Both the position numbers and the translations under genes were made by a program. This document shows positions 44,444-55,107 of a stretch of DNA of 64,000 nt, piece by piece; position 1 is the first letter of the stretch, and every line of letters starts with the position of its first letter. The stretch is from Knoxdaviesia capensis (taxonomy: Eukaryota > Ascomycota > Sordariomycetes > Microascales > Gondwanamycetaceae): NCBI GenBank assembly GCA_001510575.1, contig LNGK01000005.1, forward strand, positions 682,001-746,000. The letters are read 5' to 3'. The notes under the pieces were generated by a model. That model searched no databases and was not told the DNA's origin. It saw only the letters and a program-made list of their open reading frames with translations.

Positions 44444-45437
44444 GGTGGCAAGGATGTGTGTGTAGGGAGGAGGAAGCTTCCGCGGGGAGGGGACTGAGAG
44501 ACAAAGTCCGGCGGTATGTGTGCTGTATATATGCGGGTTCTATCGGCGTCAGCTATGTGCCGACTCTACACGACTCTCGGGTTGGATGCGGCGGTAGTAG
44601 TGGACGGCGGAAGCAGCGAAGCAATTGGTCCGGAGCGTATATGGAAATGAACGTGCGAGGTAATTAGAGTCTGGTGAAAGCCAAAAAGGATCGTGCCGCC
44701 GGAAAGCCAGGTGTCAGCGTCGCAATATGCATGTACCGATGATCGTTGGCCACAGATGTGACACACGGTCTTAGCTGTCAGAAAGTGTTGAATGCAGCGT
44801 AATGTTGGGACAGAAAAGAACGAGAAGAAAAGAAAGGAAAGGAGAGGAAACCAGGACTTTGCTGGGGCCGGGCTTTAAAATATCTCAGCCAGCTTTCTTA
44901 AGCTCGGCTGTTCACTCGGGTTGCAACCTTTCGGCCACTTAGTTCTTCGCTAGCTTTTTTTCTCTTCAATCATCGGCGTCACGGGGACTCTCTCTTGCCG
45001 TCGTCACCCATCAATGCAAAGATCGCTGCATCTGTAGCGCACTCTGCCCACATCTTTCGGCAGAAGGGGGGCGATCTGACTGGGCGACGGCCTCCCGATT
45101 CGTGAGACACAGTCCCATTGGAAGAGGAGCCGGGGTGGGCGGATTTGGAGAAGGGGTCCATATGCGGAGAAGAAGGCCAAATACGGGGAAGTGGGGGAAG
45201 AGCGGAGCGAGGCTAGGTCGAGAAGAGGGTTGCATCGACAAGCATGCGCGGCGAGAAGCGAAAAGAAAGCGTCTGGGGAAGTTGGGGCTGTTTCTAGGGT
45301 TGGACCCTAGAGAGTGATTCGCCCTCTCGGAGCAGGTTAACGGCCAAGCGGAAGGGTCTGTCGACTTGAAGAACTACACGAGGCGAGGAAAAAACACCAG
45401 CAGAAAGAATAAAAATAAAAAGACAAAAAAGATGATC
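44444..45437. other. Promoter-side intergenic region of the CoA ligase gene
   Basis: The 1 kb upstream of the ligase gene carries an A/G-rich tract at about 44816-44850 and no gene. The right end adjoins the tRNA-like sequence and the retrotransposon. Confidence 0.55.
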
Positions 45438-45516
45438 TGGCCCAATGGGAGTTCGAACAGGGACTGCTAACTATTGTCGCAGCGCACCCGCTCTGCATCG
45501 TTATACCACCAGGCCA
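45438..45516 (-). other. Degenerate tRNA-like sequence
   Basis: On the minus strand the ends pair as a 7-bp acceptor-like stem (TGGCCTG with TGGGCCA, two wobble pairs). Between them are an A-box-like TGGTATAACG and a B-box-like GTTCGAACTCC. The T stem next to the B box does not pair and no regular anticodon arm can be drawn, so a functional tRNA is unlikely. It may be a tRNA pseudogene or a SINE-like tRNA head. The acceptor sequence resembles fungal tRNA-Gln, but this is only a hint. It lies 183 bases from the copia insertion. Confidence 0.3.
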
Positions 45517-45698
45517 AACAAGCTTTCCGGGGAGTGGTCGTCCTGCTCCCCTGAGAAACGTGTACGGTAAGAGCCTTTATATGTGATACACATAAACACA
45601 AGGACGCGTGAATGTTTATGGCTGCTGTCGCGTGGTGATGTTGTGCCGGTTGTTGTTTTGCTGTTGTGGGCGGTGTTAATGTGGCGACTGCGGATGTC

Positions 45699-45703
45699 TG
45701 ATA
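45699..45703. repeat. Target site duplication, left copy
   Basis: TGATA directly abuts the left LTR and is repeated exactly after the right LTR at 52877-52881. A 5-bp duplication is the size expected for Ty1/copia integration. Confidence 0.85.
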
Positions 45704-45856
45704 TGTGGCATCTAATCATGTGTTGATTCTTCTATGTATCTAACTAGCGGTATGCAGCTGGGCGGAGTCCTAGATAAACACCGCAGGCTTATCACCTGAT
45801 CTAAGCATGACATGGCACGTGATAGTGCTCATGTGAGAGTGCTATATCCTGCCATA
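45704..45856 (-). repeat. LTR (3' LTR in element orientation)
   Basis: It begins TGTGGCATC on the plus strand and aligns base for base with the right LTR. It is largely unmutated, with its few transitions mainly in the inner third; it ends in ATA where the right copy keeps GCA. Confidence 0.88.
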
Positions 45857-45868
45857 TACCCCTATCTA
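45857..45868 (-). other. Polypurine-like tract next to the 3' LTR
   Basis: On the minus strand AGATAGGGG lies immediately inside the left LTR, where the plus-strand priming tract of a minus-oriented element should be. RIP has altered it, so the original purine run is not certain. Confidence 0.5.
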
Positions 45869-47451
45869 CGTACGGTAACGAAGTAGATATATAGGAAGAT
45901 AGTACCGAAGTATTAGGGATAAGTAACTAAATAGGGATACGAAGGCTTAATAGGTAGTACGGACGTACCGCGGCTATACTAGTAGTAGGTAAGTAAGCTA
46001 TCTATATATAAAAGTAAAGAATATAGCTAGGCTAAAAGCGTCCGATCTATACTTAGTAGAGTATATAATATTATCGGAGATAAAGAATAAAAGGAAAAAA
46101 AAAAAAAATATAGCTATATAATACCTAAGTAGTTTACCTACCCGGAAGGGAGTACGGCGACTAGCTAGAATAAAGCTCGGAGAGCGTATAGTAGGCTACG
46201 GGCGCATACTAGTAGGTGCACGCGCCGCTAGAATAGAATAATAAAGGAAAAGAAAAGGGAGAGAATAAGGGGGGGGGAAAGAAGTATATAAATACGATCT
46301 CCTACCTATAGACCGAGAATCCAACCTCTTCTTCTATACCTATTATCTATCGAGATATCTAAACGAAAAACTCCTATAAGATAATAAATTACGATAGAAA
46401 ATCCTACTCGAGAATACGATATATCGAAGTATAAGCCGCTAAAAAAGGAGATAGCTCCCGCGGGTTATCGTACCGTCGAGGAGTATATACCCTATAGGCG
46501 CTATATTAAGTCCGCCGCGGCTTATAAGAGTAGCGGCGTATACTTTATAAAACCTACTAGAGTAAGAGCTTCTCGGTATTACCGTTATAATACCGGTAGG
46601 AAATACGAGCCTTAGTAAGTTAGAGAGGCGGCGGAAAGGAAACGGGATCGATAGAGAGAGACGCTAACCGTAAACGAGTAGCCCGATACACGTCGTACCT
46701 CTAGTACGCGCCTTCCTTACGAAGCTACGGGGTAAATACTCTAAGCGTAGCGACGTAGTCTCGCTAAGCTACGTGGTTAAAGAGTTACTCGCTATTTACG
46801 AGTACGACTTCGACTACTCCCGTAAGGCTAAGCTATAGCGCCGAGATATTCGGAAGGATAGTACCGAGGTACCGGTAGCTCTTAAAAGCTTAGAAGACCC
46901 GGTTATATCTAGCGAACCCTATTAGTACTCCCTAAAGCGTTAGTTCGCTAAGATCTCGGATTATATTCCGTTTTAAGAGTATAAAGAAAGGGAAAGAGGA
47001 GCGTCGAGGCGGATAGACGAAGGAGGAGGAAAACTTAGTAGAGTTAGTATTAGTCCTTACGGACCCGTTCGTATATAGACTATAAATTTAGAAAAGTATA
47101 GAAATATTCGAACTTTTATCGATTTAAAGCCTTAGTAAGCCTATCCGCGGGTATCTCTAATATAGAGACGTATTTCACGAGCCCTTTACCTCTACTATAC
47201 CTCTCCTTTATCTATATATTATAGATATCTATATACTATAGATAAGTATTTACTTAAGAAGAGGTATCTATAACTAAGCGGATAGTCTATATATTATCGT
47301 AGCCTACCGTTAATAGAAACGTTAGATAAACGCTAATAGAGTTTATTAAGCGGCGAAAAGTAATACCCTCGCGGGTTATTAAGCTTAGAGCTAGAAGCTT
47401 AGCTTCCGTTATTAACGTAGTAACGGTTAGCTATTTAGCGGCCTTCTATAT

Positions 47452-48236
47452 AATAGGGCTACTAAGTATAGTAACTAGAAAGCCGTTAGATAACCGTCTA
47501 ATATCTAGTACGTCGGCGAATAAAGTATCGCTATATATAAGTATAGAGAGATTTATCTTACTATAGAGCTACTCGACTAGGATATCGATAGTAGGTAACT
47601 TACCCCCTACGAGGTCGGTAGTAAAGTAGTAGATCGCGAGGAAACGCTTACTATATAGGTATTAAATAACCTAGTTAGTAGTAGCTATATATTCCGGGCC
47701 TAGGTTATAAGTAAACTAAGTAAGGTCGGAAGCTATAAACGCGATATCCGGTCGTAGAGTAATAACCGTATAGAGAATCGAGCTAACCTTTTTGAGAAAG
47801 AGCTTAGTATAAGCCTATAAAGACTTACTAAGGTATAGCGGGTAGGATATAGGATATAGGTAAGGATCCCGGCTAGTATCTAGACTAAAACGATATCTGA
47901 TTTTCTCGATATAGGCGTTATAGGATAGCTAGAGGCGCCGAGTCGCTTTATTACGGATTATACGAATACTTAGGAAGAACGCGGCGGACTTCTCTCTACG
48001 TATATTAAAGCGCGAGGAAAGCTACTTAAGTATAGCTTCGCATTCGTCCCGAGAGTTAGGAATATAATTAATAAGGATATCGTCTACGTAAACGAGGAAA
48101 TAGATAGTCTTACGTGAGTTTATCTATTAGTAGGGATCCTACGTAGAGCGAATAAGGCCTAGAGACTTAAACTCCTCGGAAAGCGTATTAAACTAAAGAA
48201 TTAGGGACTCGCTTAAGCCGTAAAGGGCGCGCTTTA
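47452..48236 (-). pseudogene. Copia reverse transcriptase and RNase H region
   Basis: Minus-strand translation shows the RT landmarks KRALYGL (about 48220-48240) and FLVYVDDILI (YVDD at 48079-48090), and the RNase H block DTLFADVLDIRR ending near 47490. All three lie in the same frame. Stop codons created by C-to-T or G-to-A changes interrupt the frame, but no frameshift separates the motifs. The enzymes are not encodable in this state. Confidence 0.85.
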
Positions 48237-50178
48237 AGAAAGCGATATAACTAGGGTAACGCTTACGGAGGGGTTCCGGTAGCTAAACGTAAATCTCTAA
48301 ACCGGTATCCTCTAGAGAGGCGTTTAAAAAAGTATTAGAAACGTTAAACTATAGAAGCTCGAGGTCGAAAAGAGCGGCGAGCGTAAGGAATAGGCGAAGT
48401 AAACGCGTAGCGAGTATCGCTATATACGTATTAAGCGCGGACGCCTCTTACTAGTTACCTTATACTACGTAGCGAGCCTTAAAGCGCGTAATCTTACCGT
48501 CCTCGTCGAGCTTATACTTCTAAACCTATTTAATCGGAATAACGCGCTTATTACTTAAGTAAGGGACTATTTCCTACGTACCTTTACTCTCTAACGAGGT
48601 TATCTTAGACTAGCTAGCCTCGAGAAACTCTTCCTTATATAGATAAATTAATATTCTACGTTAGGATTTAGGCTCTAGGGCGCGAATATACGGAAGGCGA
48701 ACTTTAAAGGAGGCTGCTATAGCGAAGGAAGCGTATAGCGGCTCGAAGAACTCCCGCGAGTCCGAGTAAGGTAATAAGCTATACTCCTCGAGCGGGAAGA
48801 TAAAAGCGCGATCCTCCGTACTAAGTAGTAACCTAGTAGCTTCGATAGCTATTAGGTTAACGTACCGAGTAGGGGGACGCCTATTTCGCGGTAGTAACTA
48901 GCGCCGAGCGGGGAGCTCGGGCGCGTTTTCTACCGATACCGCGCGAGCTTATTCTAAAGGAATGAGTATCGGAGGCTCGGCGGAAGAAGTAGTAGAAAGG
49001 GTCTAACTACTTAGTAGTAACGACTAGCGCTAATTAGGCCGCGAGGCCTACTTATCCGCGTCCGCCGCTAGCGCTAATAGAGCTTAGTCTAAAGGAACGA
49101 GTATCGGAGACTTAGTAGGCCTTTCCTTAGTAGCTAAGGAATTCGCTTAGGTAGCGAGGGAATCCCTAGCGATATCTAGCGAAGTAATAATATCGTTAAC
49201 GTAATTAGTATTAGCGACTAGTCTTATATCGGGAGATTCCGATAAAGTATATATACGAGGGTATTCGAGCTTTAAAATAACTAAAGGTATAGATTACGTA
49301 AACTAGGGTATTATTATAGTACCTATAGAAGATACTAGGCTAGGGGTACGCTCGATAGAGTTCCTAACCGAGGAGGCGTATACCCCCGAAGGTACGGAAG
49401 ACGAGGCTAGGGGATAAACTATAACGTATAGCGTATATAGCGTTAAAAGGTACTACGGGCCTTATCCCGATAGGAGGTTCGCTTCTAGCGTAGATAAACG
49501 CTAAGAAGTAGTAGTCTAGTCGTTAACCGCCTCGGATAAAGCTAGCGGAGAAGCCGATATCTAACCGAATAACGGTACGGGAAGTCTTTTAGAGTACTAG
49601 ACGCCCTTATTAATATATTTAAAGAAAGGTAGGGAGTCCGCCTAAGAGTAGAGGTCGGGGATCTCTAAAATTCGGGCGAGCTTAAGAGCTTCGGCTAGCG
49701 AATACTCTTCCTAAGGCGTAGTCTTATCGTAGAAAAAGCGCTCGTTAAAGCGGACGTTACGCGTACTAATAACCTTATTAAGAATAGGGATTTAGATTTA
49801 AAAGATATTATATATAATATAGCTAACTAAATAGCTAATATATATACGAGGGGAAGCCTTATACTAGTAGCGATCCTATCTGAGTTCCTAGCGCGCCTAA
49901 AGAAGATAGGCTCTATAGCCGTACGCGTAGACGCTACGTTAGTTATTAGCGAGATATACTATACGCTCTTTAAAGCGCTCCGAGGGAGAGGAAGTATATA
50001 AGGTATTATAAGTAATAAGCTAAGACGATAGTATCTAATTCGGCGAGCGCTAGGAGTAACGCTAAATTAGCGTTATATTATATAGATATATAGTAGCGTA
50101 GATAGTCTCGCTAAGGAGTTTACTTAGTAATTAAGAACCCGCGAGTATTTTTATATATTTATTAAAGATAAGTTAACT

Positions 50179-50450
50179 TACTCGCTTGGCGAGCCCGTTA
50201 GGCTCGTAAGTACGCGGTAGAGAGTACTTAAGGATAATACTATTATTTTTAGCGAACGTTTACTATAAAGATTAAGTAAAACCTTCCTTATTAACTATAC
50301 TAGCTTTATTATCTATATAAATATAGATAATAGGAATACCGAACTAGCGCTTAATACGCGCTACGAACGCCTTAGTATTAGAGATAGACTTAGGTATAGT
50401 CTTCGATACTTAAAGAAATACCGCTATAAACCCCGAAAATTCGTTTACTT
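50179..50450 (-). pseudogene. Copia integrase region
   Basis: Minus-strand SLPRTYEPNGLAKRV matches the copia integrase core segment usually read as YTPQQNGVAER, which includes the catalytic Glu region. It is in the same frame as the RT and RNase H motifs 2 kb further along. RIP-type stops interrupt it. Confidence 0.75.
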
Positions 50451-52706
50451 AGATTTATACCTAATTATATCTACCGCTAATAGGTAGATAGAAAAGATTA
50501 ACGCCTAAGCGCTTAAACGGTCTTACGGCCTTATATATAGTAAGTAAATAGTTAATTACCTATATAGCGCTAGATAGAGTATACGAAGTATACTCTAGAA
50601 GCTTCGGCGCGCTATTAGACGGCTTAACGTTAATCTACTTAAGAATATACTTAAGCGTAGTTTTACTTATATAACCGGTACGTAAGTACTAAACGGTAGT
50701 AATCGTATTACGAGGAATCGTACTCTTATATCGGCCTAAGAAATAAATTAGTAAAGGCTCTAAATTATAAGTAATACTAGTAAGCGATATATAATAGATA
50801 GCGCCTACTAGTAGTATATTATCTACTCTCTCTATATAGAGTAGACTACTATTAGAGGGGAGCTCCTTAATAACGGTAGGTACCCCTAAGCGAGTAGTAC
50901 GTAGCGTATCGTTAAAGCCGTTATACTATACTCTACTTACGCGAAGTATCTTCTAACTAACTATATTAAGATAAAAACCCTTAACGAGAGTAACCCTATT
51001 TAAATATAGGTTAGCTACCTTACTAGAGGGAAGCTTAAAATAACTAGCGAGCACGCGCTTACCCTAGGCCGCGATTAGAAAAAAGCTAGGACTAGTATAG
51101 ATAGCCTTACTTAGCTTTATACGAACGACTTCGGTTAGGAGATTAACGTTATTAATAACGTATAGCGTAGAACTACTATTAAAGATAGTAGAGTTACGGA
51201 AACGCGATTAACTACTTATATAAGTAATAAATAAAACTACGGCTTATTTAGGCGTAAGCTAAAAAATAACTACTCCGGCCTAATACTTATCGTTAAATAC
51301 GGTATTAGAGGAGGGAACGGGTAGGGTAGGTATTATACTCGTTAAAGAAGAAGAAGTAGAAGCCCTCTACGAGGTCGAGTAGTTACCGCGACCCCGGGAA
51401 TTACCTCTCTTAGAATTACTTTACTACTTAGAGGGCTTAGACGAGTACTTAATAGGGATAAGGCGTTCTAGTCGACGACTTATAGCTTAGAGTATATCTA
51501 GGCCTTCCTACCGCTTAAAAGTAAGACGGACTATAGAGGTAAGCTTATATAAAGGGGTCTTTACTACGACGTATTCGCCTATTATACGATAGAAAGCGAA
51601 GTAGTATCGAAAATTAAAGAAATAAATCGCTCCTAAGACGTAGAAGTACTTAATCGGCGTAGAAGAAGTAGCTAGGAATAGCTACTAACTACCCGCCTAA
51701 CTAATAGTAGCTATAGCGACGTTAGAGCTCGTACGAGTATCTATAAAACGTACGATAAGCGTATAAGAGATATTATCGAGACTAAAATTAGGTTTAACTT
51801 AGCGAATAGGAAATTTATTAGATAAATATTTATTAAATTCTAGGTCTATACTACTATTAAGAATATCGATTAGGTCTTATAGTACGACCTAGCCGTCTCG
51901 AATAAGCTAAAGATACGGCGCGCGAAGATACGCTCGGACTACTCGCTAGGACTTAACCTAACGGACTAAGTCGCTAATAGTTCTAGCTACGGTAAGGACC
52001 GTACGATAAGTATTAAAAATACTTAGTACGTCCTCGGTCGCGTTTTAACCGTATACTTCGCGAAGGTACGAGAGTATATATCGCGGGATATAGTCGCCTA
52101 TACCCTAGGGACGGGAATCGAACGCCTCGGCGTACGTAAGGTCTATTAACGAAACGCGTATTATATCTAGGAGTATAGTATACGTTAGATTAAGGCTTAC
52201 TTAGGAAGACGCGAGCCTAACGTTAGACTCGAGACCTTTACGGACGACCTTACGAATAAATTCGTAATATACTAGCTTAGACGCGTACTCCGCTTCGACG
52301 TATAGATAATCGGTAACGGCTTAGTTATATACTTCCTTACGCGTTCGAGTAATAGGAGGGTTAATAGCTAGCGCGTACGCGTTCGGGTCCCTATCGGGGT
52401 TAACGTACTACTAGACGCTATACTAAGCTAACTAAGCTTCTATAATATTAATCTACGGGAACTACTTATCGGAAGATAAGAGCTTCGGAAGCGTAGAGGA
52501 TACGGTAGGCGTAACCTATAGAGCGTTAGGGACGTAGGAAGATATCGCGTATAGATAAGGTAATTATTCGAGAATAGGATAACTAGATAAAATAACTTAA
52601 AAGTTAGATATTTAAGTAAAAAAAAATTAATAACTTATCGTTAACGGGAAGTTTCTAGATACTAATATAAATCTTAAAGGAGTAGAGTATTTAAATAAGA
52701 GAAAAT

Positions 52707-52723
52707 CTATCTAGGCTTATAAC
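52707..52723 (-). other. Primer binding site, initiator-Met half-tRNA type
   Basis: Directly next to the right LTR the minus strand reads GTTATAAGCCTAGATAG. Allowing for RIP changes, this complements the anticodon stem-loop of initiator tRNA-Met (GGGCUCAUAAC), not its 3' end. Priming by an internally cleaved initiator tRNA is known from Drosophila copia. It also fixes the element orientation. Confidence 0.7.
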
Positions 52724-52876
52724 TATAGTATCTAATTATATATTAATTCTTCTATATATCTAACTAGCGGTATATAGCTAGGCGGAGTCCTAGATAAACA
52801 CCGCAGGCTCATCACCTGATCTGAGCATGACATGGCACGTGACAGTGCTCATGTGAGAGTGCCATATCCTGCCGCA
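52724..52876 (-). repeat. LTR (5' LTR in element orientation)
   Basis: The inner half starts TATAGTATCT and is heavily mutated relative to TGTGGCATCT in the left copy. The outer half from about 52790 is almost unmutated and ends in GCA. Confidence 0.88.
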
Positions 52877-52881
52877 TGATA
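52877..52881. repeat. Target site duplication, right copy
   Basis: TGATA follows the right LTR and matches the left copy exactly, marking the insertion boundary. Confidence 0.85.
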
Positions 52882-53549
52882 TATATCTTCACGTATCAAA
52901 TTGCCGGGCGGCACGCAGGCAGTCTCACCACTGTATTTTATAGTGACCCCAGCGGGAGAGGTAAGCATAAACCCTAAATCTTCAACAGCTGGAATCGAAG
53001 GCTCCCACTTGATTTATGTTCGGTGAAGAATGTGTTGATTTAAATCTCGGTGAGGAATCTGGGGAAACCCGGTGTGGCGGTGTGTGGCTGACAGCCGTGT
53101 GGCGTCCTTTTCGTGCCCGCTGCCCTCTTCCCTCTTCTCTTCACCTAACCTTCACTTTTTCCTTTCACTCACTCCGAACATGTTCTGCACGCACATTCCT
53201 TCGGCCATATCGGGGGTTTATTCCTCGCGCCTTCAGAGGCGAGACACTACTCAAAATGTCTCTGCTTCACGAACACGAAGCCCCCACGTCTTGCTTCCCG
53301 CCCCCCGTCACCGACTTTTCACCACCCTCCGTCCCCGTTCAGCTGGGTCTTGAGCTCACGGTGGCCTCTCACCTGCAGTTTCATCCCGCCGCTGTTTCCT
53401 GCTGTTGTCCCGCCAAGGTCGCACCGGAAACCGGGGGCGGTGGCCTTCTCGGTCGTTTCTCCTGGACCTCGGCCGCTCAGCACGATTGTTTCCACGCGGG
53501 CGAATCGCAGGGCTCGGTGGCCAGCCCATGACCCCCACGATTTCTCGAT
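52882..53549. other. Flanking region right of the retrotransposon
   Basis: This is ordinary-composition sequence with CA and TG present at normal frequency, confirming that mutation stops at the element edge. Short frames here show no family motif. The right part may contain the decayed C-terminal end of the HET remnant. Confidence 0.5.
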
Positions 53550-54000
53550 GCTGCTTGTGGTGAAGTACCCAACCCGCTCCCAGACTGGATCCTTGGTAAG
53601 GCTGGTCTTGCTGGACTCAGTCTGGCTTTCATGCGGCAGATCCGGGCCAGGCACCACCGGTGGAGGGCCGCAGCCGGGCAATCTTCCCGCTGAGGCTGCC
53701 CCAGCTCCCATGAACCCAATTTTCTCTTGCATTCTCGGTCCTGATGGAGGAATTGGGGAAGGTGTCAGTTTTATAAGTGTCAGTAAAGTCGTCGGGCCAC
53801 CTTTTGTACTGGTATCCCAGCTGGGTCAGTTCCGATGCACCCCGTTGCCGGCACTCCAAGTACACCATATCTGCGCCAAAATGCAGGATCCGCTGCGAAA
53901 TCGGCCGTTCCTGCAGAACCTATGCACGCAGATTCAGCGGGGCCCAGTCAAAACGGCGCGTTCGAAACCGAAAACACCGTCGCAGCGCGTGTCGATCCAC
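53550..54000 (-). pseudogene. HET-domain (heterokaryon incompatibility) gene remnant
   Basis: A minus-strand frame open from about 54000 to 53629 reads FDWAPLNLRA, then an amber stop at 53922-53920, then VLQERPISQRILHFGADM, then VYLECRQRGASEL. This is the hallmark HET segment normally written PLxxRAWxLQErxLSxRxLHF...wEC...sE, where the residue after RA is Trp; TGG to TAG explains the stop. Further downstream in another frame DPVWERVGYFTTSSIEK resembles the W..vV..yt.r.lT segment that follows in HET proteins, so there is also a frameshift. The upstream HET motifs (SYcWG, LWID) were not found intact. HET proteins control vegetative incompatibility and cell death. This copy cannot function. Confidence 0.6.
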
Positions 54001-55107
54001 TCGGGCTTGAGGGCGGTGTATTCATAACTTAGGACTAGGGTTTACATCAAGACGACCCCGATGAACCATGCGGAGCTTATCAGTTGACTGACAGTAACGT
54101 GGCCCACACATGGACCTTGCTATTTTCCCTCCTCTTACATCCAACTCCAGTCCCCAGGTAAGCCATGGCCACCTAAACCACCTCCGGCGTCCCATCTTGA
54201 CAGCAGTTGAAAGTCTCCTTGGCGAGCCCCAGGCCGAGAGCCCCCAGTGCCGGCGTGCAATGCTTGTGTATATCTTCACGCAGTGTGTCGCTGAAATGGC
54301 GAGTTCTTGAACACATGTTGCGTGTGGAGTCTCCCGGGCTTCGGCAGCCAAGACCCCGGCGCCGGCGGCTCAAGCAATCGACGGCCGCTCTTCTTGAGCC
54401 ACTTCGCACGAGGTTCGTGCATGGTCTGAGCCGTATACTCTGAGCTATGGTGATCTATATCATCCGTGATGAGGAATGAGGCGTGTGTCGAAAAGCAGAA
54501 TTGCGGCCGCAGGACAGGTTGGAATATGTAGTTGCCTGAGGCCCTGGGATCATGGTCCGTGATTCAGATGGATGATTCACTTCACATGTTTGCCGCGTTT
54601 ACCAGCACGCGCCAACCACTCCATAGAACCTGCTTGGTACAAGCTGGAGCTAAAAAATACAAAGTACAAGAAACCCAGAAGAAGCATCATTAGAAATTCT
54701 TCAAGACATCCCTTAGGGCTAGCCTAACAAGTCCGGCGTTGTGGGTGACAGGAATGGGCCGGGTTCGAGAACTAAGCCGAATGCGGGCGGAGCGGGACGT
54801 CTGTGGAGCCTCAAACGGGGCCAATGCCGGCGGTAGCCCGCATTCCGTCCGGTTCTTTTCTGGGGAGGGACTTTGCACTAAACTCTTCTAGACCATGCTT
54901 GTGGTTATCTGATGTTTCTTTCTGCGCGGTTTGCCACCCTTTCTCACTTCCTCAACGGAACAAAGCCACATCCAACGCTCTCTGTATGTTTGTCCATTGT
55001 CAACCGCGCAACATATTCGACGGGCCCGAACCTTCTTGCGATACCACCCACGACACCGAATCATCTCGACAACCTCTTCAGCCTCCTCCTCGTCCTCCTC
55101 CTCAACT
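54001..55107. other. Region between the HET remnant and the kinase gene
   Basis: The left half may contain eroded N-terminal HET sequence (for example a minus-strand TRHFSDTLREDI block near 54290), but this is too weak to annotate. The last 300 bases are the likely leader of the kinase gene. No intact gene or RNA is seen. Confidence 0.45.

Larger units (their letters stand above)
45704..52876 (-). mobile_element. Ty1/copia LTR retrotransposon, complete but RIP-inactivated
   Basis: This 7173-bp element has 153-bp LTRs, 5-bp TGATA target duplications, a primer binding site and a polypurine-like tract. It lies on the minus strand. In coding direction the order is right LTR, PBS, presumed gag and protease, integrase (EPNGLAKR at about 50180-50206), reverse transcriptase (KRALYGL and YVDD), RNase H (FADVLDIRR) and left LTR. 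Integrase before reverse transcriptase is the defining Ty1/copia order. The internal region is crowded with TA-rich stop codons and contains no ATG, because nearly all CA and TG dinucleotides have become TA. The element therefore cannot encode its proteins. The two LTRs differ almost only by such transitions, so the age cannot be read from LTR divergence. Confidence 0.93.

Noticed and set aside
45438..45516. Annotation as a functional tRNA gene.
   Set aside because: The T stem does not pair and no proper anticodon arm is possible, so it is listed only as tRNA-like.
53016..53531. A 171-codon plus-strand frame right of the retrotransposon.
   Set aside because: It shows no motif or coding bias and partly overlaps the HET remnant's 3' side on the other strand.
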